A stretch of 64,000 nt of DNA from CAMCTV01 sp964420985. GTDB lineage: Bacteria; Bacteroidota; Bacteroidia; Flavobacteriales_D; Sanyastnellaceae. The stretch covers positions 1 through 64,000 of the forward strand of contig CAYQUT010000003.1 of NCBI GenBank assembly GCA_964420985.1, in the 5' to 3' direction. Of this stretch, positions 53,563 to 62,914 are shown piece after piece. The notes beneath the pieces are model-generated. The model ran no database searches. It had not been told where the DNA came from and saw only the letters and a list, made by a program, of their open reading frames with translations. The position numbers and the translations under genes were made by a program. Each line of letters opens with the position of its first letter. Within the stretch, counting starts at the first letter, position 1.

Positions 53563-56289
53563 TTATCGGAGCAAAATCTCATCAATAAATAACCACGACT
53601 TTTCACCAACAAATGGATGATCTTGCGGCAATTTCTTTGACGATTTTACGACCAGTTTGAAATAACGTGGTTTACTTCCATTTGTTGTGTTCTTCTTGGA
53701 AATATCAAATGAAATGTTTTTAACTCCATCCTCGTCAGAAAATAACTGCGGAGATATAGAGATGTAATCCAGTTGTTGAAAATCTATTCCATCATAACTG
53801 CTCAACAATACAACTTCTGTGGGCCAATATACCCAAGCACTTTTTTTGGACAAACACCGCAAGGCTATTGTATTTTGAGACAAATTTGAATCTGCTTCTA
53901 AAATCACTTCAAAGTCTGTTCCTTCAAACCCTTGCCATTTACCGTCCCAAACAAATTCTCCCAGCTGACCATCCAAAAGTGCGTTTCTGCCTCCGGCCAA
54001 ATACTTTAGACTGGGCTCACTCATGTATTCCACCTTTTTCCATCGCTGATATTGCAATAAAACCGGCCATTTCAACTTTTGAAACTCCCCATTAGGCAAG
54101 AGATACTGCACCTCCACTTCTCCCTGCTTTTCGAGCTTCACCGGATTGGATAAATTCCCCTTGTAAATAGTATCTGCAGCCAAAGGCGTAAAAGTGTAGG
54201 TAATTTTGTCAAGTGGACATAAATCTCCTATGGCTTGCGAAGACAATAAACGATGGTCATCAAATATTTCTCCACTCAATGCAATGGAAGGTGTCTCTAC
54301 CCATTGGATTTGATCCAGCCAAACAAACCCCTCATGAAGTAGTCGCAATTCGAGCATGTTACGGTCCTCGCCTTCTGATGGAATGTATGACACATCATAT
54401 CTATTCCATCCTGATTTTATATCGATGGTATCATGCCAAATGAATTTACCCCATGGCTTCTCAATCCGAATGGCAACTTGATTCTCTTTTCCAGACTTGT
54501 TATTGATTTGTTCTGCGTATGCCCAAAAACTAAAAACATAAGCATGATTGGCCACGGTTTGAAACTGATAAAAACTAATTTCTTGTGAATTATCTTGAGC
54601 CTTATTCCCTCCTAAATTGTTTAGACGTAAACTCACTTCTCCGTGGTGAGAGAGCGATCTTTCCAGAAAAGCTGTAGCCCCATGCTCCTCACTCATGTGC
54701 AAGTAGCAAGCAGTTGGTATCCCTGCACTGGTCCATTTTTCAAAACTAAAATCACGAATTAAATTACCTTCCCATTCTTTATTGACCATTGTATTAAAAG
54801 TCAATTGTCGCTTTTCAAATCTCACCAACTTTACTTCGAATGGATTCAGCACCCATTCAAACATCTCACCCGACTTTACAACTCTATTTTCCGAAATAAA
54901 ATGCCAATCACCATTTTCATATTCTTCACCTAATGGACAACTGACAATTTTGTGTGAATTCTCTAAATTAACCAAAATAAAAAGTTGATGGTTGGGATTT
55001 TCCCCCTTGAAGCAAGCTGACTCCACCTTCATTTTTTGCCACCAATCCTTCTCTTTGAAGGATTTCAACTCGTTTTGATATTGTAAATCCTTGGCCAGAT
55101 ACTGTAATTCACGGGCGGACTGATGATAGGCAGACCACATCGCAGGATTCTTTGGAAAACTTTGTCCCACGTGGCGAATAAAAGCTTGTGAAGCCATCGC
55201 ACCGTTGATTACGCCAAGATATACCATGGCCCTCAGTTCTTCAGGAGTAGGCTCTCTTTGCCAAAACTCTTGACCTCCAAAAGCTTGCGGAACAATCCAA
55301 ATGTGTTTTTTAAATTGATAATATTCCTTTAGTTTTTTTAAATACTCTCCCGCATTGACAATTGAATTTCCAGGGATGGGATAGGGGTCGGTCATGACAA
55401 TATCCAACAAATCTTGATAGGGCAAACTCGGCTTTGGATCAACAAAAACCATTGAGATGGGATGATGCGGGTCAAGTTTCCTGATTAAATCTACTGCTTC
55501 CTTCAACTCACTTGGCTTAATAAATTGGCCATCGGGCTCATCGGATACATACCAACTCAACAACGCTGGATGATCTTTGAACATCTTTACTTCTTGCTGC
55601 AATTTCCTCAACTTCTCCTTCCTTAGTTCAGGGGAATCATTTTCCTTTAAGGGACAAATTTGTTGTAAAGTGTAGTTGACCCTCACACCCAATTTCGCGC
55701 ACAAATCCATGTAAGATTTACGCCGCTGAATGGTCGAATCTTGAATGGCCTGGTAGGGTGAATAAAGATTAAAGCCATTCATCGCTTCCGTCCTTAAAAT
55801 CCATTCAAAATCATCCCGCTCTCGAGCATAAAATCCAAAAGGGAAAAATTTGATTCGTTGCTCACTTCCAACAAAATGATGCTGGGTAGCCATTGCAGTT
55901 TCTAACAATCCTGACAAATAATGAATTCTGACTGCATTGTCTTTTCGTGGAAGTATCCTGATATCGAGGGTATCATAAGCCAGATTTTGGTTGGATAAAA
56001 TTCGTATTGGAACTTGTATAGCGCCGTCTCCAGTGATATCAAACTCCTCTTTTTCTAATGGAAGCAGTAAAAAAGATTTTTGCGATGCATTCAATAAAGA
56101 ATCTTTAAAAATAACCCTTCCATTTCTAAGCAATATAGATACTGATTGAGGTTCCTCTGATGATATCCAAATCATTGGACTTTCATCACTAAAAAAGTAA
56201 TTGTACTCCGGATAAACTTGCGTGCTCTTTTGGGCTAGAAAAGACAACGGTATCATCAGAAAAAGAGTAAAAAAGAATCGACATTTCAT
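53563..56289 (-). CDS. Secreted glycoside-hydrolase-like protein with CBM-like and discoidin-like domains
   Basis: 908 aa from the ATG at 56289 (MKCRFFFTLFLMIPLSFLAQ signal peptide); the frame starts at 56298. After a beta domain (about 20-150) comes a TIM-barrel-like region (about 150-430): GFYARERDDFEWILRTEAMN, LLSWYVSDEPDG (a Glu in the acid/base position of clan-A glycosidases), DIVMTDPYPIPGNS and WIVPQAFGG. A CBM4/9-like domain (about 515-690; NLIRDFSFEKW ... YVFSFWAYAE) follows. The C-terminal segment (about 755-905; LLDGQLGEFVWDGKWQGFEG ... KYLKLVVKS-like) resembles the discoidin domain at the end of GH20 hexosaminidases. The exact family and substrate are unknown. Confidence 0.78.
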   Translation of the reverse strand: MKCRFFFTLFLMIPLSFLAQKSTQVYPEYNYFFSDESPMIWISSEEPQSVSILLRNGRVIFKDSLLNASQKSFLLLPLEKEEFDITGDGAIQVPIRILSNQNLAYDTLDIRILPRKDNAVRIHYLSGLLETAMATQHHFVGSEQRIKFFPFGFYARERDDFEWILRTEAMNGFNLYSPYQAIQDSTIQRRKSYMDLCAKLGVRVNYTLQQICPLKENDSPELRKEKLRKLQQEVKMFKDHPALLSWYVSDEPDGQFIKPSELKEAVDLIRKLDPHHPISMVFVDPKPSLPYQDLLDIVMTDPYPIPGNSIVNAGEYLKKLKEYYQFKKHIWIVPQAFGGQEFWQREPTPEELRAMVYLGVINGAMASQAFIRHVGQSFPKNPAMWSAYHQSARELQYLAKDLQYQNELKSFKEKDWWQKMKVESACFKGENPNHQLFILVNLENSHKIVSCPLGEEYENGDWHFISENRVVKSGEMFEWVLNPFEVKLVRFEKRQLTFNTMVNKEWEGNLIRDFSFEKWTSAGIPTACYLHMSEEHGATAFLERSLSHHGEVSLRLNNLGGNKAQDNSQEISFYQFQTVANHAYVFSFWAYAEQINNKSGKENQVAIRIEKPWGKFIWHDTIDIKSGWNRYDVSYIPSEGEDRNMLELRLLHEGFVWLDQIQWVETPSIALSGEIFDDHRLLSSQAIGDLCPLDKITYTFTPLAADTIYKGNLSNPVKLEKQGEVEVQYLLPNGEFQKLKWPVLLQYQRWKKVEYMSEPSLKYLAGGRNALLDGQLGEFVWDGKWQGFEGTDFEVILEADSNLSQNTIALRCLSKKSAWVYWPTEVVLLSSYDGIDFQQLDYISISPQLFSDEDGVKNISFDISKKNTTNGSKPRYFKLVVKSSKKLPQDHPFVGEKSWLFIDEILLR

Positions 56290-56373
56290 TTTGATCAATA
56301 AACTTTGTTTCAGTGATTTTCGAACGACAAGGATATGAAGATATTTCGTAACTTGCCCATGATTGTAGTGTCC

Positions 56374-59367
56374 ATGAAAAAAAAGATATTGTCTCTGGGA
56401 TTAACCCTTATTGCCTTGAGCTGTGCAACGGTTCTCTTCTCTCAATTGACCGTTGTGCCCGGCGGAAGTGCTTTTCAAATGGGTGATGCGTTAACGGGAA
56501 ATGGGGTAACGATTCAAGGAACCCCCACCATCAATTGCAATCCTTTGTCCTACGGAGCTTTTATCAACGGGGGTGGCAACAACCTCGGTATAACCAACGG
56601 GATTGCCTTAACCACGGGCCATGCGCAAGGCATCGCAGGACCCAACAATAATATATCTTTCGGAGTTGATTTAGGAGGCCAGTATAACGATCCTCATTTA
56701 ACTTCCATTGTTCCGCAAGCCAATAGGGATGTATGCGCCATAGAATTGGATATAATACCCCAATGTGATACCTTAACCATACGATTCGTGTTTGGTTCAG
56801 ATGAGTACATGGAATTTGTCAACTTAGGATACAATGACGCTTTTGGCTTCTTTATTTTCGGACCTAATCCATCCGGTGGAACATATAATGCCTACAACAT
56901 AGCGCGGTTGCCAAACAATACAGTGGTGAGCATTGACAACGTCAATGCCAACAACAACAGTGGATATTACATTGATAATTCTGGAGGAACACAAATGCAA
57001 TACGATGGAAGGACAGTTGTCCTGTCCCCAAAAATCAAGGTTGTTCCTTGTCAAAATTACCACTTCAAATTGATCATCGGAGACAGTGGTGATGGTTTGA
57101 TAGACTCAGGAGTCTTGATTGATTTTATTTCATGTACCAATGCGCTTTCAGCAAGCGCCAATGTCGTAGCCTCAGAATGTGGAATGGACAACGGATCGGT
57201 GAATATCGTCACCAGCGGAGGAGATGGACCTTTTGATTTCGACTGGTCATTTGATCAATCTTTGAGTGGACCAATGGCTAACAACCTGGCGCCTGGTGAT
57301 TATTCGGTTGAAATTGAAGACATGGGCATTTCTTGTGCAACACCCACAATCATTAATTTTTCTGTACCTGAGGACGGTCCTGTTCCTGTCATCGAACTTT
57401 TTACCAATGATTCTACTCCGTGCATAGGAGACACTATTGCGGTTTGGGGTGTTTGCGATACTGCATTCTCATGGATCAACACCAACTACCTCTCTTTGTC
57501 AGGCGATACAGCATTTTTCATCGTAGGTGAAAACAATCAATTTGAAATCACCGCCACCAATCTTTGTGGATCCAATAATGCCACATTGACTTTGACATCA
57601 ATAACAAGTCCAAATGCCAACATCACAACAGATGCATTTTATTGTCATAACGAACAACTTATCTTAACAGGTGACTCCCCAACCACTCCAGGTGATTTTG
57701 TTTGGATCACCCCCAATGGAGGGACTCTCAATGGACTATCTCATGATCTTGGAAATGCACAATTCAGCATGGCCGGCATGTACTACCTCGAAGGCAGTTA
57801 TTCTGATTGCCCAATTCAACGGGATTCTGTGCTCATCACGATTATTGCTAATCCAACCAATAACATTAACAACGCAGCCATTTGTCCGGGCCAAACCTTA
57901 GATGTATTGATTATTCCCAATAACACATACACTTGGAACAACACAGTGGGGGCTATCGTATCGCCCAATGGGAATACAGCACAAATTTCTCCCACTACCA
58001 ATACTACCTACATCATCAGCAATTCATATGGCTGCAGCACGACCATAAATGTCAATATGAACAGCATTCCGGATGTACTGACCAATATTTCTACCCTTCA
58101 AGGCTGCGCTCCATTGGCCGTTCAATTCACAGACATGAATCCTGAAATACTCAACTTTAATTGGCTATTCGGGGATGGGCAATCTTCTATCAGTGAATCA
58201 CCTTTGCATGTATTTCAGGGAGGAACAATAGACACAACCTATCAGGTAACACTTACCGTACAGAACGCCCAAGGATGTTCAAACACTGCGTATTTTTCCA
58301 TTCAAACCATGTTGCCGGCGCAAGCAAATTTTTCTTTCACACCTTTTTCTCAAATATTCCCAGACGCATCGGTATCTGTTTCTAATCAGAGCAGTGGCAG
58401 TGGCAATCTGACCTCCGAATGGTTTTGGCAAAATAACAATACTTCTGAATGGCAGCCGAACAACCTAACGTTTGATACTTGGGGGAATTTTGACATCACA
58501 TTGATAACTCAAAATGAATGGTGTGCGGATACCAATGTACATTCCATAGAGATTATTCCCCCAGCTCCAATTGCCTCATTTGATTTGAATTTCGAAGGTT
58601 GTCCAGGCAGTACTTTCGCTTTTGCTCACAATAGTATTTACGCGCAATCCATTGAATGGATTTTTGGTGACGGAGATACAGTCTCCACGGAAAACGCATC
58701 TCACACCTATTTCAATACAGGCTTTTATACCATCACTCTTTTGGCACACGGATTTGACGGAACCACCGATACGATGAGCATAACAAATGCTGTTGAGATT
58801 TACCCTGAGCCAATCGCTTTTTTCAATATACTAGAATCTACCATCGCCGCAGTTGTAGACTCCGCGGTTGTGGTTAATTTGAGTTCCGGCGCAAACTCCT
58901 ATTCATGGGATTTTAGCAATGGAGAATCTTACAACGTGTTTGAGCCCTTTGTATATTACAATATGGTGGGGCAATATCCCGTAACTCTCGTAGCATCGAA
59001 TAGTTACGGCTGTTCAGACTCCTACACGCATCCGTTGGGCATTACCGTAACAACCGATGGATTTATTGAAGTACCCAATGCATTCTCTCCCACATTGAAC
59101 AACAGTGCAGATGGTTCTTATGTCAAATATGATTTTTCCAATAACATCTTCCATCCCCATTTTAGATCGATTAGTGCGTTTGAAATGTCCATTTACAACA
59201 AATGGGGAGAGTTGCTATTTGTGACCAATGATATTTGGAAGGGCTGGAATGGATTTTACGAGGGAGAATTATGTCCTGAAGATGTTTATGTCTATACGTG
59301 CAAAGGAAAGTTCTATGGCGGAGTAGAATTTGAGAGGAAAGGAACCGTGTCCCTACTCATCAAATAA
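56374..59367 (+). CDS. Giant surface protein: choice-of-anchor L, PKD repeats, type B T9SS domain
   Basis: 997 aa from the ATG at 56374, which yields a normal signal peptide (MKKKILSLGLTLIALSCATVLFSQ); the frame is open from 56335. Residues about 25-260 form a choice-of-anchor L domain (LTGNGVTIQGTPTINC, GIALTTGHAQGIAGPNN, IRFVFGSDEYMEFVN). PKD-like domains follow, two with clear WLFGDGQSSISESPLHVF and WIFGDGDTVSTENASHTY motifs. The C-terminus, VPNAFSPTLNNSADG ... MSIYNKWGELLF ... WNGFYEGELCPEDVYVY, is the gliding-motility-associated (type B) T9SS domain. Probably an adhesin. It overlaps the convergent rnhA by 8 bases. Confidence 0.92.
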   Translation: MKKKILSLGLTLIALSCATVLFSQLTVVPGGSAFQMGDALTGNGVTIQGTPTINCNPLSYGAFINGGGNNLGITNGIALTTGHAQGIAGPNNNISFGVDLGGQYNDPHLTSIVPQANRDVCAIELDIIPQCDTLTIRFVFGSDEYMEFVNLGYNDAFGFFIFGPNPSGGTYNAYNIARLPNNTVVSIDNVNANNNSGYYIDNSGGTQMQYDGRTVVLSPKIKVVPCQNYHFKLIIGDSGDGLIDSGVLIDFISCTNALSASANVVASECGMDNGSVNIVTSGGDGPFDFDWSFDQSLSGPMANNLAPGDYSVEIEDMGISCATPTIINFSVPEDGPVPVIELFTNDSTPCIGDTIAVWGVCDTAFSWINTNYLSLSGDTAFFIVGENNQFEITATNLCGSNNATLTLTSITSPNANITTDAFYCHNEQLILTGDSPTTPGDFVWITPNGGTLNGLSHDLGNAQFSMAGMYYLEGSYSDCPIQRDSVLITIIANPTNNINNAAICPGQTLDVLIIPNNTYTWNNTVGAIVSPNGNTAQISPTTNTTYIISNSYGCSTTINVNMNSIPDVLTNISTLQGCAPLAVQFTDMNPEILNFNWLFGDGQSSISESPLHVFQGGTIDTTYQVTLTVQNAQGCSNTAYFSIQTMLPAQANFSFTPFSQIFPDASVSVSNQSSGSGNLTSEWFWQNNNTSEWQPNNLTFDTWGNFDITLITQNEWCADTNVHSIEIIPPAPIASFDLNFEGCPGSTFAFAHNSIYAQSIEWIFGDGDTVSTENASHTYFNTGFYTITLLAHGFDGTTDTMSITNAVEIYPEPIAFFNILESTIAAVVDSAVVVNLSSGANSYSWDFSNGESYNVFEPFVYYNMVGQYPVTLVASNSYGCSDSYTHPLGITVTTDGFIEVPNAFSPTLNNSADGSYVKYDFSNNIFHPHFRSISAFEMSIYNKWGELLFVTNDIWKGWNGFYEGELCPEDVYVYTCKGKFYGGVEFERKGTVSLLIK

Positions 59368-59839
59368 TATTCAAATTCTCTTGCGCTTCGAAGAAGGTAT
59401 CCGAAGGGAGATTAGACTTTAATCGAGCCTGAACAGCAAGTCGGTCGCATCGTTCATTTTCAACATGACCCGCATGACCTTTAATCCATTGCCACGTTAC
59501 TCTGTGTTTGTCCACAAGTACAATTAGTTGTTTCCAAAGATCTGGATTCTTTACATTTTTCCATTGTCTTTTTTGCCAACCTGCAATCCATTTTTTTTCA
59601 AACGCATCAACCACATACTTTGAATCGGAAACTATACATACGTCACAAGGAACAACTGTCAACGCCTTTAAACCCTCAATTACGGCCATTAACTCCATTC
59701 GATTATTGGTGGTCCTTCGAAATCCTCCACTAATTTCTTTTTCATGCTTTCCACTCTGAAGCACTGTGCCAAAACCTCCCGGTCCAGGATTTCCAGAAGC
59801 AGCTCCATCAGCAAACAATCTCACACTTGGCATACTCAC
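59360..59839 (-). CDS. rnhA: Ribonuclease HI
   Basis: 159 aa. It degrades the RNA strand of RNA-DNA hybrids. The acidic active-site residues are in VRLFADGAASG, NNRMELMAV and IVSDSKYVVDAF; WQWIKGHAGHVENERCDRLA supplies the His and last Asp. The start in use may be either ATG, at 59839 (ATGA overlap with marC) or 59833. Its 3' end overlaps the end of the giant surface protein gene. Confidence 0.95.
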   Translation of the reverse strand: MSMPSVRLFADGAASGNPGPGGFGTVLQSGKHEKEISGGFRRTTNNRMELMAVIEGLKALTVVPCDVCIVSDSKYVVDAFEKKWIAGWQKRQWKNVKNPDLWKQLIVLVDKHRVTWQWIKGHAGHVENERCDRLAVQARLKSNLPSDTFFEAQENLNII

Positions 59840-60414
59840 TGAATCAAAACCCCCAAATTCTTTGAGAACAATTTTATGGCGATGGCCAACAGTATAATTC
59901 CGAAAGCCTTTTCAATTACAGCTATCCCACCTGGGCCAATTAAACGCTGCAACCTCCCGGACAATTTTAAAACAATAAATATGATGGGAACATTGAGCAA
60001 TATGGCAATGATAATATTGATCATTTGATACTCAGCCCTTAAAGAAATCAATGTAGAGATCGTGCCCGCTCCAGCTATTGTGGGGAAGGCTAAAGGAACG
60101 ATACTCGCTACATGATTCAGCCCTTCCTTTTGTTTGAACAATTGAATTCCTAAAATCATTTCAAGTGCAATAAAAAAGAGAATAAAGGCACCGGCCACCG
60201 CGAAACTATATACATCTACCCCAAAAAGCCCTAGCACAGTCTCACCTCCGATTAAGAAAACAATCATCAAAATCATGGAGACCAAAGTGGTGGTGATGGG
60301 CTGTATATTGCCTGTCTTGTTTTTAATATCAATGATAATGGGTAAACTGCCGATGATATCAATCACCGCAAATAATACCATAAAACATGAACCTATTTCC
60401 GCTAAACTAATCAT
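59836..60414 (-). CDS. MarC-family integral membrane protein
   Basis: 192 aa with six membrane helices, the MarC size. The signature FAVIDIIGSLPIIIDI (about 16-31) and PLAFPTIAGAGTISTLISL (about 106-124) are typical. The function of the family is unsettled despite the historical link to antibiotic resistance. It overlaps rnhA in ATGA and has a TAnnTTTG box four bases before its start. Confidence 0.9.
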   Translation of the reverse strand: MISLAEIGSCFMVLFAVIDIIGSLPIIIDIKNKTGNIQPITTTLVSMILMIVFLIGGETVLGLFGVDVYSFAVAGAFILFFIALEMILGIQLFKQKEGLNHVASIVPLAFPTIAGAGTISTLISLRAEYQMINIIIAILLNVPIIFIVLKLSGRLQRLIGPGGIAVIEKAFGIILLAIAIKLFSKNLGVLIQ

Positions 60415-60418
60415 AATG

Positions 60419-60426
60419 CAAACTTA
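60419..60426 (-). promoter_or_regulatory. TAnnTTTG box four bases before marC
   Basis: The minus strand reads TAAGTTTG, then CATT, then the ATG at 60414. It separates marC-rnhA from the sugar genes upstream. Confidence 0.55.
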
Positions 60427-60430
60427 CACT

Positions 60431-61417
60431 TTAAAAACTAGGTGTAATGATGGTTCGAATTGCATTTTGATTTTTTATCAACCATTGATTGAATTGTCTT
60501 GGTCTCTCCATGTTCCAAACATGACCTACTTTGTGCAATTCTGAATAATGGGCACGCTTAAAAAAGGCCGCTTGCTTTTGGCCAACCTCCAATGGTATGA
60601 GCCTATCCGCATCTCCCCAAAATAAATTGACCCTGCATTTCCAAGTGAATGTATAATTGGACCAATACAACTCACTTTCTTGCAGGGATTGAACCAACTT
60701 TAAATGTTCTTCTCTTCGTGGTTTTAAATCTTGGTCAATAATCTGTTGGGCGATAAAACCTGGAACCCAAATCCTTTTGTGCAAAGACAATTTTGTTCTT
60801 GCTTTAAAGGCTTTGACATCCAATGGAGAAAGTAAATCAAAAAACCGAGCCACACCAACGGATTGAGCCACGGAGTCCGCCATTGAAGAATTAAAAAAAC
60901 GAATTGGAGCGTCAATCATTGTCAATTCAGAAACCATACTGGAATGATGATCTGCAAAAACCCCCGCAATGATGCCGCCATATGAATTTCCCACGACATG
61001 CACCTTTTGAAAACTCTCATCATTGTATTGTTGTGATAAAAGCAGCAAACAATCAGCCACCCAAATGGCCTGATCCTCGGCACTGTACCCTTGAGGTAAG
61101 TTTTTAGTCTTTCCATGAAATTTCAAATCCAAAGCAATAACATCAAAGTGATTACTCAGCTTGGCGGCATTCCTAGCGTATTGAACTTCCGCACCTCCCG
61201 TAATTCCATGCAGCAAGAGTAACTTGGGTTTTCCCTGATGAGAAACCCATGCATGTCCCTCTTCTCCGTTATTGAACTTTAAAACAACTTCCTCTAAATG
61301 ATGGCGTTGCAATTTTCTAACTCGGGCTTTTTGAACCCATCTTTTTTGTGCCCCTACATGATGGGAAAAAAGAAAAACGACAAAAAATAAACTGATAATA
61401 TTCCTGTAGCGCATCAT
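60431..61417 (-). CDS. Exported alpha/beta-hydrolase
   Basis: 328 aa from the ATG at 61417 (or 61414), which overlaps the mutarotase stop and gives a signal peptide (YRNIISLFFVVFLFSHHVGAQ); the longer frame to 61513 lies inside the mutarotase gene. Triad candidates are Ser in HVVGNSYGG (about 142), an Asp in LFWGDADRLIPLEVG and His in ELHKVGHVWNMERP. The oxyanion region is LLLHGITGGAE. Substrate unknown; the fucose-type neighbours suggest a sugar ester or lactone, only as inference. Confidence 0.85.
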   Translation of the reverse strand: MMRYRNIISLFFVVFLFSHHVGAQKRWVQKARVRKLQRHHLEEVVLKFNNGEEGHAWVSHQGKPKLLLLHGITGGAEVQYARNAAKLSNHFDVIALDLKFHGKTKNLPQGYSAEDQAIWVADCLLLLSQQYNDESFQKVHVVGNSYGGIIAGVFADHHSSMVSELTMIDAPIRFFNSSMADSVAQSVGVARFFDLLSPLDVKAFKARTKLSLHKRIWVPGFIAQQIIDQDLKPRREEHLKLVQSLQESELYWSNYTFTWKCRVNLFWGDADRLIPLEVGQKQAAFFKRAHYSELHKVGHVWNMERPRQFNQWLIKNQNAIRTIITPSF

Positions 61418-61749
61418 TTTTTCAATTGATATATCTGTTGTCCCATCATCCACTTTTGTCCGGGTAAAGTTCCCGGAATGGCTTGTTGAAAATTCCACAT
61501 CAAAGCTTCCCATTCAACAGTAGGCGCATGCAATGAGTCATTCCGTGATTTAAGTTCCCAATCCACAGGATGTTCTGACTGTACAATCAAAACCAGTCGA
61601 TTGTTGAAGCGATAAATTTTACAATCAAAAATTCCCGCATTCAATATTTGAGATTCTACCTCTGGCCAAACATTTTTATGCCATTGATCATATTGCTCAA
61701 TACTCGCTTGATTATCCTTTAGATCTAGAAAGAAAACATATTCAATCAT
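61414..61749 (-). CDS. L-rhamnose/L-fucose mutarotase family protein
   Basis: 111 aa. The sequence YVFFLDLKDNQASIEQYDQWHKNVWPEVESQILNAGI and NRLVLIVQSE with WEALMWNFQQAIPG follows the RhaM/DUF718 family (conserved His in the first helix, and WEALMW). These enzymes interconvert alpha and beta anomers of L-rhamnose or L-fucose. The gene overlaps the fucP-like gene by 8 bases, which points to L-fucose or a related deoxy sugar. Confidence 0.86.
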   Translation of the reverse strand: MIEYVFFLDLKDNQASIEQYDQWHKNVWPEVESQILNAGIFDCKIYRFNNRLVLIVQSEHPVDWELKSRNDSLHAPTVEWEALMWNFQQAIPGTLPGQKWMMGQQIYQLKK

Positions 61750-62914
61750 GCTTCAAATTTTTGTAATAAAAAGCAAAAATACCGACTGCGACAAAACAAA
61801 AAACAGGCAAAGCATATGCCCAACTGAGTTTACCACACCATTGAGAAAATTGAGCCATACAAAAAGGAATGAGAGCCCCCCCTGAAATGGTCATGACGAT
61901 AATAGCGCCCCCCTGCTCTTTATCCCATGGAAGAGCACTGATTCCCAAAGCAAAAATAGTCGGAAACATGATGGACATGAAAAAAGGAAGAACCAGCAAA
62001 AAATAAAATGAAAAAGGGTGCGCCAAAACAATGCAAATAGTACTCAATACCGCCCCGATGGAAAAAAACAATAAGATACGTTCGGCTCGCCATCTTTTCA
62101 TTAGCCAAGAACCTAAAAATCGGCCTGATGTAAACAACGCCAAGGACATTGACAAATAGTAGGCAGAATCTTGTGAACCTACAGAATGATAAAGGCTCAA
62201 ATACCGGATAAAAAAACTAGAAACACCTATCTGTGCTCCGACATAAAGAAATTGCGCAACTACCGCAAATAAAAAAACTTTATTTCTAAAAATGGAAAAA
62301 TTGAAACCTGAATTTGGGGACTGTACAACTTGTAATTGAGGAAATTTAAGTTGACCAATCAATAACATCAAAGCCAAAATGATACAGGCCAATACTAAAA
62401 AAGGTAAGATACCTGATGAAGAAACTTCAGTTGTATTTGACAACAACAAATAACCGCCCAAACCTGTTGCAACAATGGCTCCCAATCCATTAAAACTTTG
62501 AGCAAAATTCAATCTAAATACCTGTTCTGAAGGATCTGAAATTCGGGTAATCAATGGATTGGCTGCAGCCTCCAATATGGTTATACCACAACCAATTAAC
62601 AGCAATGCACACAGGAAAAATTCATATGAATGCCTTGCAGATGCTAGGACAAAACCCAATGTCCCAAGAGCAAACAATAACAATCCCAGCATGATCGTTT
62701 TTTGATAACCGAACCTTGAAATGAGAGATACCGACGGCAGCGCCATGAAGAAATAAGCAATATAAAATGCACTATCAACCAATATAGCCTTGGAGTCTGT
62801 CAATTGAAAAGATTCTCTCAATTTCGCAATTAGGATGGGGTTGAGATTATGCGCCAAAGCCCACATAAAAAACAACGAAACGAGTGCGTAATAAAGTATA
62901 TTATTCTGTTTCAA
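61742..62914 (-). CDS. fucP: L-fucose:H+ symporter family MFS transporter
   Basis: 390 aa with 12 predicted membrane helices. The FucP pattern is visible at the start (FFMWALAHNLNPILIAKLRESFQLTDSKAILVDSAFYIAYFFMALP) and in the GCGITILEAAANPLITRIS and RLNFAQSFNGLGAI motifs. It should import a 6-deoxyhexose with a proton. ATGA overlap with the kinase fusion gene and close overlap with the mutarotase make one operon for uptake and activation of the sugar. Exact sugar not certain. Confidence 0.88.
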   Translation of the reverse strand: MKQNNILYYALVSLFFMWALAHNLNPILIAKLRESFQLTDSKAILVDSAFYIAYFFMALPSVSLISRFGYQKTIMLGLLLFALGTLGFVLASARHSYEFFLCALLLIGCGITILEAAANPLITRISDPSEQVFRLNFAQSFNGLGAIVATGLGGYLLLSNTTEVSSSGILPFLVLACIILALMLLIGQLKFPQLQVVQSPNSGFNFSIFRNKVFLFAVVAQFLYVGAQIGVSSFFIRYLSLYHSVGSQDSAYYLSMSLALFTSGRFLGSWLMKRWRAERILLFFSIGAVLSTICIVLAHPFSFYFLLVLPFFMSIMFPTIFALGISALPWDKEQGGAIIVMTISGGALIPFCMAQFSQWCGKLSWAYALPVFCFVAVGIFAFYYKNLKHD

